From the NCBI RefSeq assembly GCF_034059295.1, contig NZ_CP139141.1, forward strand, positions 3,579,001 through 3,643,000: a DNA stretch of 64,000 nucleotides, in the 5' to 3' direction. The notes under the pieces are model-generated. The model was not told where the DNA came from. It saw only the letters and a list, made by a program, of their open reading frames with translations, and made no database searches. Of the stretch, positions 1 to 9,024 are shown one piece after another. This DNA comes from Pseudomonas sp. HR96 (lineage in GTDB: Bacteria > Pseudomonadota > Gammaproteobacteria > Pseudomonadales > Pseudomonadaceae). Numbering within the stretch: the first letter of the stretch is position 1; every line of letters starts with the position of its first letter. The position numbers and the translations under genes were made by a program.

Positions 1-1206
1 CTCGGCAGTGGGCCGATCTCCGATCATTTCGGCCGCCGCCGCGCGATCATCATGGTTGGCCTGGTGTTTGCGGTCGGCTCGCTGCTCTCGGCGCTGTCGC
101 CGAGCGTGCCGGTGCTGATCCTTTCGCGCTTCCTGCTGGGCTTGAGCGCCGGCAGCGCGACGCAGATCATCCCGGTGTACATCGCCGAGGTGGCGCCGCC
201 GGCGCACCGCGGCAAGCTGGTGGTGCTGTTCCAGTTCATGGTGGTATTCGGCATCACTGTCGCCTACTTCACCGGTTTCGGCCTGGGCGACCATTGGCGC
301 ATCATGTTCGGCCTGGGCATCGTGCCGGCGCTGATCCTTCTCGCAGGAATGTTCGTGCTGCCCGAGAGCCCACGCTGGCTGCTGGTGAAGAACCGCGAGC
401 AAGACGCCTACAACGTGCTGCGCCAGGTCCGTCAGACCGACGAGCAGGCCCGCGCCGAGATCGAAGAAATCAAGACCATCAGCCTCAAGCAGCCCGAGGG
501 CGAGTGGCGCGACCTGGCCAAGCCCTGGATTCGTCCGGCCCTGATCGTTGGCGCGAGCATCTCGATGTTCTCGCAGATCACCGGCAACAACGCGCTCATC
601 TATTACGCGCCGACCATTCTCACCCAGGCCGGGTTTTCCGATCAGATGGCGGTGCTGGCCACCGGTTGCAGCACCTTGCTGATCGTGATCATGACCATGG
701 TCGGCAGTGTGCTGGTGGACCGCTATGGACGTCGCCGCTACCTGCTGTGGATGATCCCCGGCTCGATCATTGCGCTGGCTTTGATGGGCTACCTGTTCAT
801 GGGCGGCGGCCCCACCACCGACGGCGGTCGCTGGCTGGTGGTGGCGTGCCTGGCGGCCTACCTGATGCTCAACTGTGGCGGCTTCGGTGTGTGTATCTGG
901 CTGATCAACGCCGAGGTCTACCCCTTGTTCGTGCGCGGCAAAGGCGCCAGCGTCGGCGCGTTCAGCCACTGGTTCTTCGACCTGATCGTGACCCTCACCA
1001 CACTGAGCCTGGTGACCTGGCTCGGGATTGCCTATACCTTGTGGCTATACACGGGTATCTCGCTGATCTCGTTGATCTTTATCTACCGCTGCGTGCCGGA
1101 AACCAAGGGCCGTTCGCTGGAAGACATCGAGCACGCCCTGCGCAACGACCAGTTCTATCCGTACAAGGCCAAGAAGCTGGCCAGCAAGGTGCCGGTCAAC
1201 GCCTGA
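1..1206 (+). CDS. Sugar-porter MFS transporter, 5' end outside window
   Basis: This is the C-terminal part of an inner-membrane major facilitator of the sugar-porter family, probably a proton-coupled sugar importer. The frame is open from base 1. It begins inside the loop 2-3 signature (GSGPISDHFGRRRA), so about 60-90 residues and the start codon are missing. Family motifs visible are PESPRWLL after helix 6, VDRYGRRR between helices 8 and 9, and the terminal PETKGRSLEDIE. Alternating hydrophobic segments give about ten of the usual twelve helices. A strong hairpin terminator follows the stop. The substrate cannot be read from the sequence. Confidence 0.93.
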   Translation, partial: LGSGPISDHFGRRRAIIMVGLVFAVGSLLSALSPSVPVLILSRFLLGLSAGSATQIIPVYIAEVAPPAHRGKLVVLFQFMVVFGITVAYFTGFGLGDHWRIMFGLGIVPALILLAGMFVLPESPRWLLVKNREQDAYNVLRQVRQTDEQARAEIEEIKTISLKQPEGEWRDLAKPWIRPALIVGASISMFSQITGNNALIYYAPTILTQAGFSDQMAVLATGCSTLLIVIMTMVGSVLVDRYGRRRYLLWMIPGSIIALALMGYLFMGGGPTTDGGRWLVVACLAAYLMLNCGGFGVCIWLINAEVYPLFVRGKGASVGAFSHWFFDLIVTLTTLSLVTWLGIAYTLWLYTGISLISLIFIYRCVPETKGRSLEDIEHALRNDQFYPYKAKKLASKVPVNA

Positions 1207-1222
1207 TCTGCCCCGGAGCATG

Positions 1223-1257
1223 AAAAAACCCTCGACCGTGGCCGGCGAGGGTTTTTT
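1223..1257. terminator. Bidirectional rho-independent terminator
   Basis: Inverted arms (CCCTCG / CGAGGG) are flanked by six A on the left and six T on the right, with an 11-nt GC-rich loop. It lies 17 nt after the sugar-porter stop and before the next transporter, so it probably ends the first transcript. Confidence 0.9.
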
Positions 1258-1311
1258 CCATGGGCGTTTTGCAACATGATGTTCGGCTACGCACCTGCCC
1301 AGAGCTTCTCG

Positions 1312-2541
1312 ATGAACGCCACCGCTCCCCCGCTTGCGCCCTTTTCCCGCTATCAGAAATTCGTCGTCGGCCTGCTGGCCACTTTGCAATTCGCCGTCAT
1401 CATCGACTTCATGCTCATGGCCCCACTGGGCGCGATGATCATGCCGGCGCTCAGCATGTCGGCCCGCCAGTTCGGCCTGGTGGTCAGCGCCTATGCCTTC
1501 AGCGCCGGTCTTGCCGGCCTGCTTACTGCCGGCTTCGCCGATCGCTTCGATCGCAAGAAGCTGCTGCTGTTCTTCTATATGGGCTTTGTCGTTGGCACGC
1601 TCTGGTGCGGCCTGGCCAACAGCTTCGAGCTGTTGCTGCTGGCACGCATCGTGACCGGCATCTTTGCCGGGGTGATCGGCTCCATCGTCCTGGCGATCGC
1701 CGCCGACCTGTTCGCCCCGCAGTCCCGTGGCCGGGTCATGGGCGTGATCCAGACCGCTTTCGCCGCGAGCCAAGTGCTTGGCCTGCCGGTCGGTTTGTAC
1801 CTGGCCAACCATTGGTCATGGCACGCGCCGTTCCTGCTGCTGGCAGCCCTCGGTCTGGCCGGCGGCCTGGTCATCCTGCTGGCCATGCGCCCGGTGGCCG
1901 ATCATCTCACGGCACCGCAAGAGCACAGCGCCATGCGCCATCTGCTCAACACCCTCAGCACCCGGCGCCACTGGGCCGCGTTCGCGACCACTGCGCTGCT
2001 CACCACCGGCGGCTTCATGCTGATGCCGTTCAGCAGCGCCTACACCGTCAACAACCTGGGCATCGACATCACCAGCCTGCCCACCGTGTACCTGCTCACG
2101 GGCCTGTGCACCATCGTCACCGGCCCACTGATCGGCCGCGCCAGCGATGCCTTCGGCAAGCTGCCGGTGTTCTATGTCGGCAGCGCGCTGACCATTGTCA
2201 TGGTGATCATCTATACCCACCTGCCGGTGGTCGCGCTGCCGGTGGTGATCCTGGTCAACGTCATTCTGTTCGTCGGCATCTTTTCCCGGCTGATCCCGTT
2301 CCAGGCCATGGTCGCAGGCGTGCCCGACCCGACCCACCGCGGCGCTTTCAATGCGGTCAGCTCGGCGATTCAGCAGTTGTCAGGGGGCTTTGCGTCGCTG
2401 ATCGCCGGGCACATCGTGCTGATCGGCAGCGACGGCAAGCTGCAACATTTCGATGCGGTGGGCTACATTCTGGTGGCCACCACGCTGGTCGCGGGATTTC
2501 TGGCGTGGCAGGTCAAGCGGGGGCTGGATGCCCGCGCTTGA
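1312..2541 (+). CDS. MFS transporter, drug-efflux-like
   Basis: A 12-helix major facilitator of 409 residues, most like the DHA1 (drug:H+ antiporter) class. The loop 2-3 motif is degenerate (GFADRFDRKK) and helix 5 carries the antiporter-like stretch GVIQTAFAASQVLGLPVG. I start at ATG 1312 (MNATAPPLAP), directly before the first helix. An in-frame ATG at 1276 would add 12 residues, and neither start has a clear ribosome site. It lies downstream of a terminator, so it is probably transcribed on its own. Export of a small hydrophobic compound is an inference; no substrate is indicated. Confidence 0.85.
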   Translation: MNATAPPLAPFSRYQKFVVGLLATLQFAVIIDFMLMAPLGAMIMPALSMSARQFGLVVSAYAFSAGLAGLLTAGFADRFDRKKLLLFFYMGFVVGTLWCGLANSFELLLLARIVTGIFAGVIGSIVLAIAADLFAPQSRGRVMGVIQTAFAASQVLGLPVGLYLANHWSWHAPFLLLAALGLAGGLVILLAMRPVADHLTAPQEHSAMRHLLNTLSTRRHWAAFATTALLTTGGFMLMPFSSAYTVNNLGIDITSLPTVYLLTGLCTIVTGPLIGRASDAFGKLPVFYVGSALTIVMVIIYTHLPVVALPVVILVNVILFVGIFSRLIPFQAMVAGVPDPTHRGAFNAVSSAIQQLSGGFASLIAGHIVLIGSDGKLQHFDAVGYILVATTLVAGFLAWQVKRGLDARA

Positions 2542-2571
2542 GGTCTGTATCGGCGAATGGGCGATTGGCTA

Positions 2572-2694
2572 TCAGCGCTGTTCGTAGCCATAGCGCCAGC
2601 AGCAATGATCACGGTGACCCGGCAGGATGATGCAGCCGCTCAAGCTCGACAGCAGAACAGCGGAGATAATCAGCAGCGAGACGCGACGTAGCAT
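2572..2694 (-). CDS. Small Cys/His-rich lipoprotein, 40 residues
   Basis: Reading the minus strand from ATG 2694 gives a 40-residue protein with a complete lipoprotein signal: MLRR, a hydrophobic core, then LSGC with the lipidated Cys at position 21. The mature part is only 20 residues. It holds His27, His30, Cys31 and Cys32 next to an aromatic tail (WRYGYEQR). AAGAGGAAACACC upstream of the start is a good ribosome site. I do not recognise a family. The signal plus the ribosome site make it a credible gene, and the HxxCC cluster suggests metal or redox chemistry (inference). Confidence 0.7.
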   Translation of the reverse strand: MLRRVSLLIISAVLLSSLSGCIILPGHRDHCCWRYGYEQR

Positions 2695-2873
2695 GGTGTT
2701 TCCTCTTGGTTTGTATCGGGTATGTATTGAACGAGAGAGAAAGAGGAAATCCGTCGCGGGCTTGGGAAGTTTTTTCTACCGGGTGTGCCCACAGTCGTGC
2801 AGACACTGAATCGACACCTGGCGCGCCGATAACTCATACAATGGCCGCACCCCATCAAAGAGAGTACTGCCCC

Positions 2874-3356
2874 TTGTCCCTGCACATCCGCCCTGCCCAG
2901 CCCAGCGACGCTGAGCAAATCCTCGCCTTCATTACCGAACTGGCCGACTACGAACGTGCTCGCCACGAAGTGATCGCCAGCGTCGAAGACATCCAGCGCA
3001 CGCTGTTCGGTGCCGATGCGACGGCACATGGCCTGATGTGCCTGAAAGACAACCAGCCGATTGGTTTCGCGGTGTATTTCTTCAACTACTCCACTCGGCA
3101 AGGACGTAACGGGCTCTATCTGGAAGACCTGTACGTCAGCCCGTCGCAGCGCGGCAGCGGCGCTGGCAAGGCCTTGCTCAAGCAGCTGGCGCGGGAAGCC
3201 TGCGCCAAGGGTTGCGGGCGTTTCGAATGGAGCGTACTCGACTGGAACGAACCGGCCATCCAGTTCTACAAGTCCATCGGCGCGCTGCCGCAGGACGAGT
3301 GGGTCCGCTACCGTATGGAAGGTGACGGCCTGCGTCGGTTCGCCGAAGCGGATTAA
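2874..3356 (+). CDS. GNAT family N-acetyltransferase
   Basis: A single-domain GCN5-related acetyltransferase of 160 residues, of the spermidine/diamine acetyltransferase-like type. The acetyl-CoA loop is seen as VSPSQRGSGAGKALL, preceded by the strand GLYLEDLYV and followed by FEWSVLDWNEPAIQFYKSIGA. I prefer TTG 2874 (MSLHIRPAQPSDAEQ), which sits about 13 nt after AAAGAGAG and begins exactly at the first strand. ATG 2841 would add 11 unconserved-looking residues. The stop overlaps the stop of the convergent exporter by 4 nt. The acceptor substrate is unknown. Confidence 0.9.
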   Translation: MSLHIRPAQPSDAEQILAFITELADYERARHEVIASVEDIQRTLFGADATAHGLMCLKDNQPIGFAVYFFNYSTRQGRNGLYLEDLYVSPSQRGSGAGKALLKQLAREACAKGCGRFEWSVLDWNEPAIQFYKSIGALPQDEWVRYRMEGDGLRRFAEAD

Positions 3357-4258
3357 GCCTGCGGTTGCACGGTCTCGGCGGCTACGGCGGGCTTGACTGC
3401 CGTTTTGCGGCCGATGACGACGGTAGCGACAACAGCGGCGGCGAAGGCCCAGGTAAAGCTGTCGATGTGCTCGCCAAAGAACAGCGCCGACAGCGCCATG
3501 GTGAAGAATATCTGCAGCAACTGCACTTGACCGACCCGGGCAATGCCACCCATGGCCAACCCGGCGTACCAGGCGAAAAAGCCAATGAACTGCGAAAACA
3601 GCGACACGTAGCCAAATGCCCACCACGACTTCGTCGCGATCTCGCCCTGATGATGCCAGGCCAACCACGCCACCGGTGCAACCAGTACCGGGCTGGCCAG
3701 CACCAGCGCCCAGCAGATCACCTGCCAACCGCCCATGTCGCGTGCCAGTCGACCGCCTTCGGCATAGCCCAGGCCACCCAGGATGATAGCCAGCAGCATC
3801 AACAGATCACCGGCACTGACCGTCCCTGCCCCCTGAATCACGGCATAAGCCAGCACCAGAGCGCTACCCAGCGCAGCGCACACCCAGAACGCCCGCGACG
3901 GCCGTTCGTGGGACAGCCAGGCGGCGAACAACGCAACCATCAGCGGCTGCAAGCCGTTGACCAGCGCGCCGTGGGAGGCCGGCAACGTCTGCATGGCCCA
4001 GGACGATAGCATCGGAAACCCGAGGATCACCCCCAGCACCACCAGGCACAGGCCTTTGAACTGCGCGCGCGTCGGCAGCCTTTGCTTGCGCCACAGCAGC
4101 AACACGGCCGCGGGTACTGCCGCCACCAGTGCGCGGCCGAGGGCGGCCAGCACCGGGTTGACGTCATGCACCACCAGCCGCGTCATGGGCAAGGTCAGGC
4201 TGAAGATGATCACTGCAAGCAGGCCGAGGGCCATGCCCTGGTTTTCGCGCTGGGTCAT
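3353..4258 (-). CDS. EamA/DMT-family transporter
   Basis: An inner-membrane protein of 301 residues with ten predicted helices in two EamA repeats, typical of exporters of amino acids or other small metabolites (RhaT/RarD type). The first repeat begins GMALGLLAVIIFSLTLPMTRL. The second contains the repeat signature near FAWYAGLAMGGIARVGQVQLLQ. The short C-tail is polar. ATG 4258 (MTQRENQGM) is chosen because the longer reading is proline-rich and unlike a membrane protein. It is convergent with the GNAT gene, with overlapping stops. Substrate not determinable. Confidence 0.88.
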   Translation of the reverse strand: MTQRENQGMALGLLAVIIFSLTLPMTRLVVHDVNPVLAALGRALVAAVPAAVLLLWRKQRLPTRAQFKGLCLVVLGVILGFPMLSSWAMQTLPASHGALVNGLQPLMVALFAAWLSHERPSRAFWVCAALGSALVLAYAVIQGAGTVSAGDLLMLLAIILGGLGYAEGGRLARDMGGWQVICWALVLASPVLVAPVAWLAWHHQGEIATKSWWAFGYVSLFSQFIGFFAWYAGLAMGGIARVGQVQLLQIFFTMALSALFFGEHIDSFTWAFAAAVVATVVIGRKTAVKPAVAAETVQPQA

Positions 4259-4406
4259 GGCTGGGCCGCGGGGCGAGTTGAAGGGCGGCCATGGTGCCAT
4301 GGGGGCAGGAACGTTTGGAATCACAGCTGGGGGATGGTTGGGCCGTACAGTTTGCTGCTTCGGATAAGGCCTTAGGGTAGGAGCAAGTATCTTTGCAGCC
4401 CACAAA

Positions 4407-4440
4407 GAAAAACCCCGCAGGCGTTAACCTGCGGGGCTTT
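4407..4440 (-). terminator. Terminator of the tRNA/pgsA transcript
   Basis: A 9-bp perfect stem (CCCCGCAGG / CCTGCGGGG) with a 6-nt loop. It is followed on the minus strand by a T run (AAAAA on plus). It lies just after the 3' end of tRNA-Cys, closing the tRNA cluster. Confidence 0.9.
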
Positions 4441-4446
4441 CAAAGG

Positions 4447-4520
4447 TGGAGGCCGAGGTCGGAATCGAACCGGCATAGACGGATTTGCAATCCGCTGCAT
4501 AACCATTTTGCTACTCGGCC
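4447..4520 (-). tRNA. cysT: tRNA-Cys (GCA)
   Basis: A 74-nt cloverleaf on the minus strand. The acceptor stem GGCCGAG pairs with CTCGGCC, the anticodon loop is ATTGCAAAT (anticodon GCA), the T-arm is GGTTCGATTCC, and CCA is encoded. It follows tRNA-Gly by about 42 nt and precedes a terminator, so the two are probably processed from one transcript. Confidence 0.97.
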
Positions 4521-4562
4521 CCAAACGTCACGCACCTCGAAAGCTGCATGACGCGTACAAAC

Positions 4563-4638
<76 letters not shown>

Positions 4639-4705
4639 GTCGTGTTGACGGGCGCCATTCTATCTAAACGGCATGGCCAGTCAAGCCCTTGATTCAAAAA
4701 TAGTT

Positions 4706-5266
4706 TTATTTCTTTTGCGCGTCCACGCGCAGGTGCGGCCAGGCAGCGCGCAGGTATTGCACCATGGACCACAGGGTCAGGCCCGCAGCGACCATCAACA
4801 GTGCGTATCCGGTGATCACCCAGAAAGTGGCGGTGGACGGGTTGGCGAGCAGGATGACCAGGGCCAACATCTGCGCGGCGGTTTTCCATTTACCCAGGTT
4901 GGACACGGCCACCTGGGCCCGGGCACCGAGCTCCGCCATCCATTCGCGCAGCGCGGAGATGACGATTTCACGGCCGATGATGACGGCCGCCGGCAGGGTC
5001 AGCCAGACGTTGGCGTGTTCCTGCACCAGCAATACCAAGGCGACCGCGACCATCAACTTGTCGGCGACAGGGTCGAGAAAGGCGCCGAACGGGGTGCTCT
5101 GCTCCAGTCGGCGGGCCAGGTAGCCGTCGAGCCAGTCAGTGGCTGCCGCGAACGCGAACACCGAGCTGGCCGCCGTATAACTCCAGGTGTACGGCAGATA
5201 GAACAGCAGGATGAAGATCGGAATCAGCACGACGCGAAGCACGGTAATCAGGTTCGGGATGTTCAT
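4706..5266 (-). CDS. pgsA: CDP-diacylglycerol-glycerol-3-phosphate 3-phosphatidyltransferase
   Basis: An integral membrane enzyme of 186 residues. It makes phosphatidylglycerophosphate, the first committed step to phosphatidylglycerol and cardiolipin. The CDP-alcohol phosphotransferase motif is complete: DG-x2-AR, then G and two Asp in DPVADK (about residues 55-85). Start ATG 5266 ([11 protein letters not shown]) matches the usual N-terminus; a reading six residues longer is unlikely. It is third in the gacA-uvrC-pgsA order, 32 nt after uvrC, with tRNA genes downstream. Confidence 0.97.
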   Translation of the reverse strand: MNIPNLITVLRVVLIPIFILLFYLPYTWSYTAASSVFAFAAATDWLDGYLARRLEQSTPFGAFLDPVADKLMVAVALVLLVQEHANVWLTLPAAVIIGREIVISALREWMAELGARAQVAVSNLGKWKTAAQMLALVILLANPSTATFWVITGYALLMVAAGLTLWSMVQYLRAAWPHLRVDAQKK

Positions 5267-5298
5267 CGGCACAACTGGCGGCAAGGTGAGTGGGCATT

Positions 5299-7122
5299 CT
5301 ACTCGCTGTGCAGGTTCGCATAAATCGACTCGGCAAGCTTTTTACTGATTCCTGGTGCCTTGGCGATTTCTTCCACGCTGGCCCTGCCCAACTCCTGCAA
5401 GCCTCCGAAATGCTTGAGCAGATCGCGCCGGCGGGTCGGTCCGACACCGGCCACCCCTTCGAGGGTGGAAGTGCGCCGGGCCTTGCCGCGGCGAGCGCGG
5501 TGACCGGTGATGGCAAACCGGTGGGCCTCGTCGCGGATCTGCTGGATCAGGTGAAGCGCCGGAGAGTCGCCGCGCAAGGTGAACTCGTGGGCGACATCGT
5601 TGAGGTAGAGGGTTTCAAAGCCAGCCTTGCGGGTGGTGCCCTTGGCCACGCCGAGCAGGATCAGGTCCGGCACGGCCAGCTCGTTCAGGACGTCACGCGC
5701 CATGTTCAGCTGACCTTTGCCGCCGTCCACCAGCAGCACGTCGGGCAGCTTGCCCTCGCCATCCTTGATCTTGCCGAAACGCCGGGTCAGGGCCTGGTGC
5801 ATGGCAGCATAGTCGTCGCCGGCGGTCACGCCCTCGATGTTGTAGCGGCGGTAATCGGATTTGATCGGACCTTCGGGGCCGAACACCACACACGATGCCA
5901 CAGTGGCCTCGCCGCTGGAGTGGCTGATGTCGTAGCACTCAAGACGCTGCGGGGCTTCGTCGAGCTTGAGCACTTCAGCCAGGGCTTCGAACCGTGCGGC
6001 TACATGCTGGCGGTTGGCTAGACGCGCACCCAGCGCCTGTTCGGCGTTGGTCACCGCCAGCTGTTGCCAGCGTGCGCGGGTGCCGCGCACGCGATGGCTG
6101 ATGGTCAGCTCGCGGCCACGCAAGGTGTCGACCGCCGAGACCAGTGCGTCGAAATCCTCGTGAACCACGTTGACGATAAGCTCGCTGGGCAGCTCGCGCT
6201 CGGCGTTGCCCAGATAGTACTGGGCGAGGAATGCCGACATCACTTCGGCGACCTCCTCTTCGATACCCACCTGCGGGAAGAAATTCTTGCTGCCGAGCAC
6301 GCGGCCGGCGCGCACGCTGATCAGGTGCACACAGGCGCCGCCCGGGTTGATGAAGGCGGCGACCACGTCGACGTCGCCACTGCCGCCCTCCATGCTCTGC
6401 TGGTCCTGGACGCGGCGCAGCAGGCCGATCTGGTCGCGCAACTGCGCGGCCGTCTCGAACTCAAGGTTCATCGCAGCTTTTTCCATGCTTGCCGAGAGTT
6501 CGTCGGTGAGCTGGTTGCTGCGCCCTTCCAGGAACATCACCGAGTGACGCACGTCCTCGGCGTATTCCGCCGGCTCGACCAGGCCCACGCACGGCCCCTT
6601 GCAGCGCTTGATCTGGTACTGCAGGCACGGGCGGGTGCGGTTCTTGAAGAAACTGTCTTCGCACTGACGCACCAGAAAAGTCTTCTGCAGCAGGCTGAGG
6701 CTCTCGCGAATCGCCCCGGCGCTGGGGTACGGCCCGAAATATCGGCCTTTGCCCTTCTTCGCCCCGCGGTGAATGCTCAGGCGCGGGTAGGCATTATCCG
6801 AGAGATAGACGTAGGGGTAGGATTTGTCATCACGCAACAGGATGTTGTAGGGCGGCCGATGCTCCTTGATCAGGGTCTGTTCGAGCAGCAGCGCCTCGGT
6901 TTCGTTGGCGGTGATGGTGGTCTCGACCTGGGCGATGCGCCCCACCAGCGCGGCGGTCTTGGGCGCCAGGCCAGTCTTGCGAAAATAGCTGGCCAGACGC
7001 TTTTTGAGGTTTTTGGCCTTGCCGACGTAGAGCAGGCGCGCGTCGGCATCGAACATGCGGTAGACGCCGGGACGGCCGCTGCAGGTAGAAAGAAAGGCAC
7101 TTGGGTCGAAGATTACGGTCAT
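5299..7122 (-). CDS. uvrC: Excinuclease ABC subunit C
   Basis: The nuclease of nucleotide excision repair, which makes both incisions in the UvrB-DNA complex. It has 607 residues, the normal length. Domain order: N-terminal GIY-YIG nuclease (GVYRMF...[14 protein letters not shown]), Cys-rich region ([15 protein letters not shown]), UvrB-interacting UVR motif near 210-240, RNase H-like endonuclease domain ([20 protein letters not shown]) and C-terminal helix-hairpin-helix pair ([21 protein letters not shown]). Start ATG 7122 lies 1 nt from the end of gacA, so the two genes are almost certainly co-transcribed. Confidence 0.98.
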   Translation of the reverse strand: MTVIFDPSAFLSTCSGRPGVYRMFDADARLLYVGKAKNLKKRLASYFRKTGLAPKTAALVGRIAQVETTITANETEALLLEQTLIKEHRPPYNILLRDDKSYPYVYLSDNAYPRLSIHRGAKKGKGRYFGPYPSAGAIRESLSLLQKTFLVRQCEDSFFKNRTRPCLQYQIKRCKGPCVGLVEPAEYAEDVRHSVMFLEGRSNQLTDELSASMEKAAMNLEFETAAQLRDQIGLLRRVQDQQSMEGGSGDVDVVAAFINPGGACVHLISVRAGRVLGSKNFFPQVGIEEEVAEVMSAFLAQYYLGNAERELPSELIVNVVHEDFDALVSAVDTLRGRELTISHRVRGTRARWQQLAVTNAEQALGARLANRQHVAARFEALAEVLKLDEAPQRLECYDISHSSGEATVASCVVFGPEGPIKSDYRRYNIEGVTAGDDYAAMHQALTRRFGKIKDGEGKLPDVLLVDGGKGQLNMARDVLNELAVPDLILLGVAKGTTRKAGFETLYLNDVAHEFTLRGDSPALHLIQQIRDEAHRFAITGHRARRGKARRTSTLEGVAGVGPTRRRDLLKHFGGLQELGRASVEEIAKAPGISKKLAESIYANLHSE

Positions 7123-7123
7123 G

Positions 7124-7768
7124 TCAGGCGCTGGCGTCCACCATGCCATGTCGCACCGCCAACAGGGTCAATTCCACGTCGCTGGTGACACCCAACTTTT
7201 CAAAGATGCGGTAGCGGTAGGTATTCACGGTCTTGGGGGACAGGCACAGCTTGTCGGAGATGGTCTGGACTTTCTGGCAGCCGACGATCATCAGGGCGAT
7301 CTGGATTTCGCGCTCGGAGAGCAGATCGAACGGCGATTGGGTAGTTTGCGGCTGGAACGACTTGAGCGCCAGCTGCTGAGCGATCTGCGGGCTGATATAG
7401 CGCTGCCCGGCGAACACCAGGCGGATCGCCTGAACCATTTCCTCGAGGCCGGCGCCCTTGGTCAGGTAACCCGCCGCGCCGGCTTGCAGCAGGCGCGTGG
7501 GAAACGGATCTTCCTCGCACACGGTAACCGCGACCACCTTGATGTCCGGATAGCTGAGCTGCAGCTTGCGAGTGGCTTCAAGCCCGCCGATGCCAGGCAT
7601 CTTGACGTCCATGAGGATCACGTCGGGTTTGAGTTCGCGGGCGAAATGCAGAGCCTGTTCGCCGGATTCGGCCTGCCCTATCACCTGCAGGCCGTCGATG
7701 TCGGCCAACATACGCGTGATGCCCGTGCGAACCAGATCATGATCGTCGACTACCAGTACCCTGATCAA
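7124..7768 (-). CDS. gacA: Response regulator GacA
   Basis: The global regulator of the GacS/GacA system. It activates small RNAs that titrate RsmA/RsmE, and so controls secondary metabolism, exoproducts and biofilm. It has 214 residues: a receiver domain with Asp9/Asp10 and phospho-acceptor Asp54 (ILMDVKMPG), and a C-terminal LuxR-type helix-turn-helix ([12 protein letters not shown]...[17 protein letters not shown]). The start codon is TTG 7768, as in many pseudomonad gacA genes, with GAGGTG about 8 nt upstream. It is the first gene of the gacA-uvrC-pgsA run. Confidence 0.98.
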   Translation of the reverse strand: MIRVLVVDDHDLVRTGITRMLADIDGLQVIGQAESGEQALHFARELKPDVILMDVKMPGIGGLEATRKLQLSYPDIKVVAVTVCEEDPFPTRLLQAGAAGYLTKGAGLEEMVQAIRLVFAGQRYISPQIAQQLALKSFQPQTTQSPFDLLSEREIQIALMIVGCQKVQTISDKLCLSPKTVNTYRYRIFEKLGVTSDVELTLLAVRHGMVDASA

Positions 7769-7889
7769 GGAGACACCTCACGTTACTATTTCTTCAATAG
7801 CGCCCACCTTAGCAAATTTGCCAGCGTGAACCTAACGCAAAGCGCCAAGGTGGTGCAGGATCTGCGATCGGTCACCCGATCGGGTGGGG

Positions 7890-8267
7890 TCAAACGTCCT
7901 TGATCTGGTTTTTCAGCTTGCGCGGGGTCTTTACCGAATAGTTAGCAGACATTTCCGCGAGGCTAATGGCCATGTGCTGCAAAGCCTCCTGACCCTCCCT
8001 CGGCAGCACCCTGTAACTGTCCAATACGCGCTCCTCGCCGTTGTCCAGATGCTCGAGGAGCATCGGTGAACGCTGCCCGGTTAGCACATAGAGCACGTCT
8101 ACGCCGTGGCGTGCAACCTTGGCCAGATAATCGGCCTTGGGCGCGCGCTCGCCACTTTCATACCTGCCTTGGGCATTCGGCTCGACACCGCCGATCAGCC
8201 CGAAGACCTTCTGGGTCATGCCCAGCCGTTCACGCTCTTGCCGCAGGCGCGGACCAATTCCAGTCAT
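7890..8267 (-). CDS. Cro/CI-type helix-turn-helix regulator
   Basis: A 125-residue DNA-binding protein with an N-terminal XRE helix-turn-helix (residues about 3-60: GPRLRQERERLGMTQKVFGLIGGVEPNAQGRYESG). A short helical tail follows (REGQEALQHMAISLAEMSAN) that resembles C-termini of prophage repressors lacking the protease domain. ATG 8267 is preferred; GTG 8294 would add nine residues that overlap the probable promoter. It is divergent from a second small DNA-binding gene at 8349, with an 81-nt shared control region carrying a palindrome. The target genes are unknown. Probably a domesticated phage-type switch (inference). Confidence 0.8.
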   Translation of the reverse strand: MTGIGPRLRQERERLGMTQKVFGLIGGVEPNAQGRYESGERAPKADYLAKVARHGVDVLYVLTGQRSPMLLEHLDNGEERVLDSYRVLPREGQEALQHMAISLAEMSANYSVKTPRKLKNQIKDV

Positions 8268-8291
8268 TTGAATGTATAATCCCTTATCAGA

Positions 8292-8305
8292 CACCCGTAT
8301 GGGTG
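8292..8305. promoter_or_regulatory. Palindrome between divergent regulators
   Basis: CACCC-GTAT-GGGTG, two perfect 5-bp arms with a 4-nt spacer, lies in the 81-nt gap between the two divergent helix-turn-helix genes. TATAAT at 8275-8280 and an AT-rich tract at 8321-8345 could be promoter elements. Its position fits an operator for one or both regulators, but no binding is shown. Confidence 0.45.
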
Positions 8306-8348
8306 AGTCGCACTAACGCGTTTACACCAAATTAAACGGATTTGAACT

Positions 8349-8567
8349 ATGCACGGTATACGGACTGCCGCACAAGCCAAGGCCTGGCTCGATCAACAGG
8401 GGAAATCGGTTCAAGAGTTTGCCAGGGAGCACGGGGTTGACCCCTCGACGACCTATCAAGTGCTGGCCGGTCGAAAAAAGGGGCGTCGCGGCGAGGCCCA
8501 CCGGGTGGCGGTGCTGCTAGGCATGAAAGCAGGGCTGGAGACGGAACTGGAACCTGGCCAACGATAG
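8349..8567 (+). CDS. Small DNA-binding protein, BcepMu gp16-like
   Basis: 72 residues. The pattern MHGIRTAAQAKAWL...GKSVQEFAREHGVDPSTTYQVLAGRKKGRRGEAHRVAVLLGMK matches my memory of the phage-associated BcepMu gp16 family, a compact helix-turn-helix protein found in Mu-like phages and as chromosomal orphans. The recognition helix is probably PSTTYQVLAG (residues 37-46). The gene is divergent from the CI-like regulator. Together they look like a two-component immunity switch without surrounding phage genes. The family name rests on motif recall only. Confidence 0.7.
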   Translation: MHGIRTAAQAKAWLDQQGKSVQEFAREHGVDPSTTYQVLAGRKKGRRGEAHRVAVLLGMKAGLETELEPGQR

Positions 8568-8577
8568 CAGGCTGGCA

Positions 8578-9012
8578 TCAACCTGGCGCTGGACGCTCCA
8601 TGCGGTAGAAGCAATCGTCCTCACCGACCTGGACGAAGCCATGCCGCGCGTACAGGCGTTGCGCTCGATTGCTCTTGAACACGGTCAGGCGCACCAGCGC
8701 CAGCTTGCGCTCGCGGGCCATCGCCAGCACCAGGTCCAGCACCTGGGCCCCGACGCCCTGCCCGCGTACGGCTTCGAGCAGGTGCAGCTCGCGGATATAC
8801 AGGGCACGGCGGTCGGCGCTGAGGCTGAGAAACCCCAGCCAGCGCGGGCCGTCGCGCACCACGCGCTGTTCGCGCCAGTGCCAGGTGTCGTCGAAAGCCT
8901 GGTCCTGCCAGAGCAGGTCGTAGGCAATGTAATAGGGCAGCATGCCGCGGCGTGCCAACGCTCGGGCCGGGGGCAAGTCCGCCGCGCCCGCGGGGTCCAG
9001 CCAGATCTGCAT
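8578..9012 (-). CDS. GNAT family N-acetyltransferase
   Basis: 144 residues with the acetyl-CoA-binding pattern EAVRGQGVGAQVLDLVLAMA and the following strand-helix RLTVFKSNRAQRLYARHGFVQVGED, which is typical GNAT. Start ATG 9012 has an AGGAGG ribosome site 6 nt upstream. It sits 12 nt downstream of a nitrilase-family gene on the same strand and is probably its operon partner. The substrate is unknown. Confidence 0.88.
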   Translation of the reverse strand: MQIWLDPAGAADLPPARALARRGMLPYYIAYDLLWQDQAFDDTWHWREQRVVRDGPRWLGFLSLSADRRALYIRELHLLEAVRGQGVGAQVLDLVLAMARERKLALVRLTVFKSNRAQRLYARHGFVQVGEDDCFYRMERPAPG

Positions 9013-9024
9013 GAAGGCCTCCTG

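Noticed and set aside
2706..2873. N-terminal extension of the GNAT gene from 2706
   Set aside because: The extra 56 residues are unlike an acetyltransferase, and TTG 2874 sits at the first core strand with a ribosome site.
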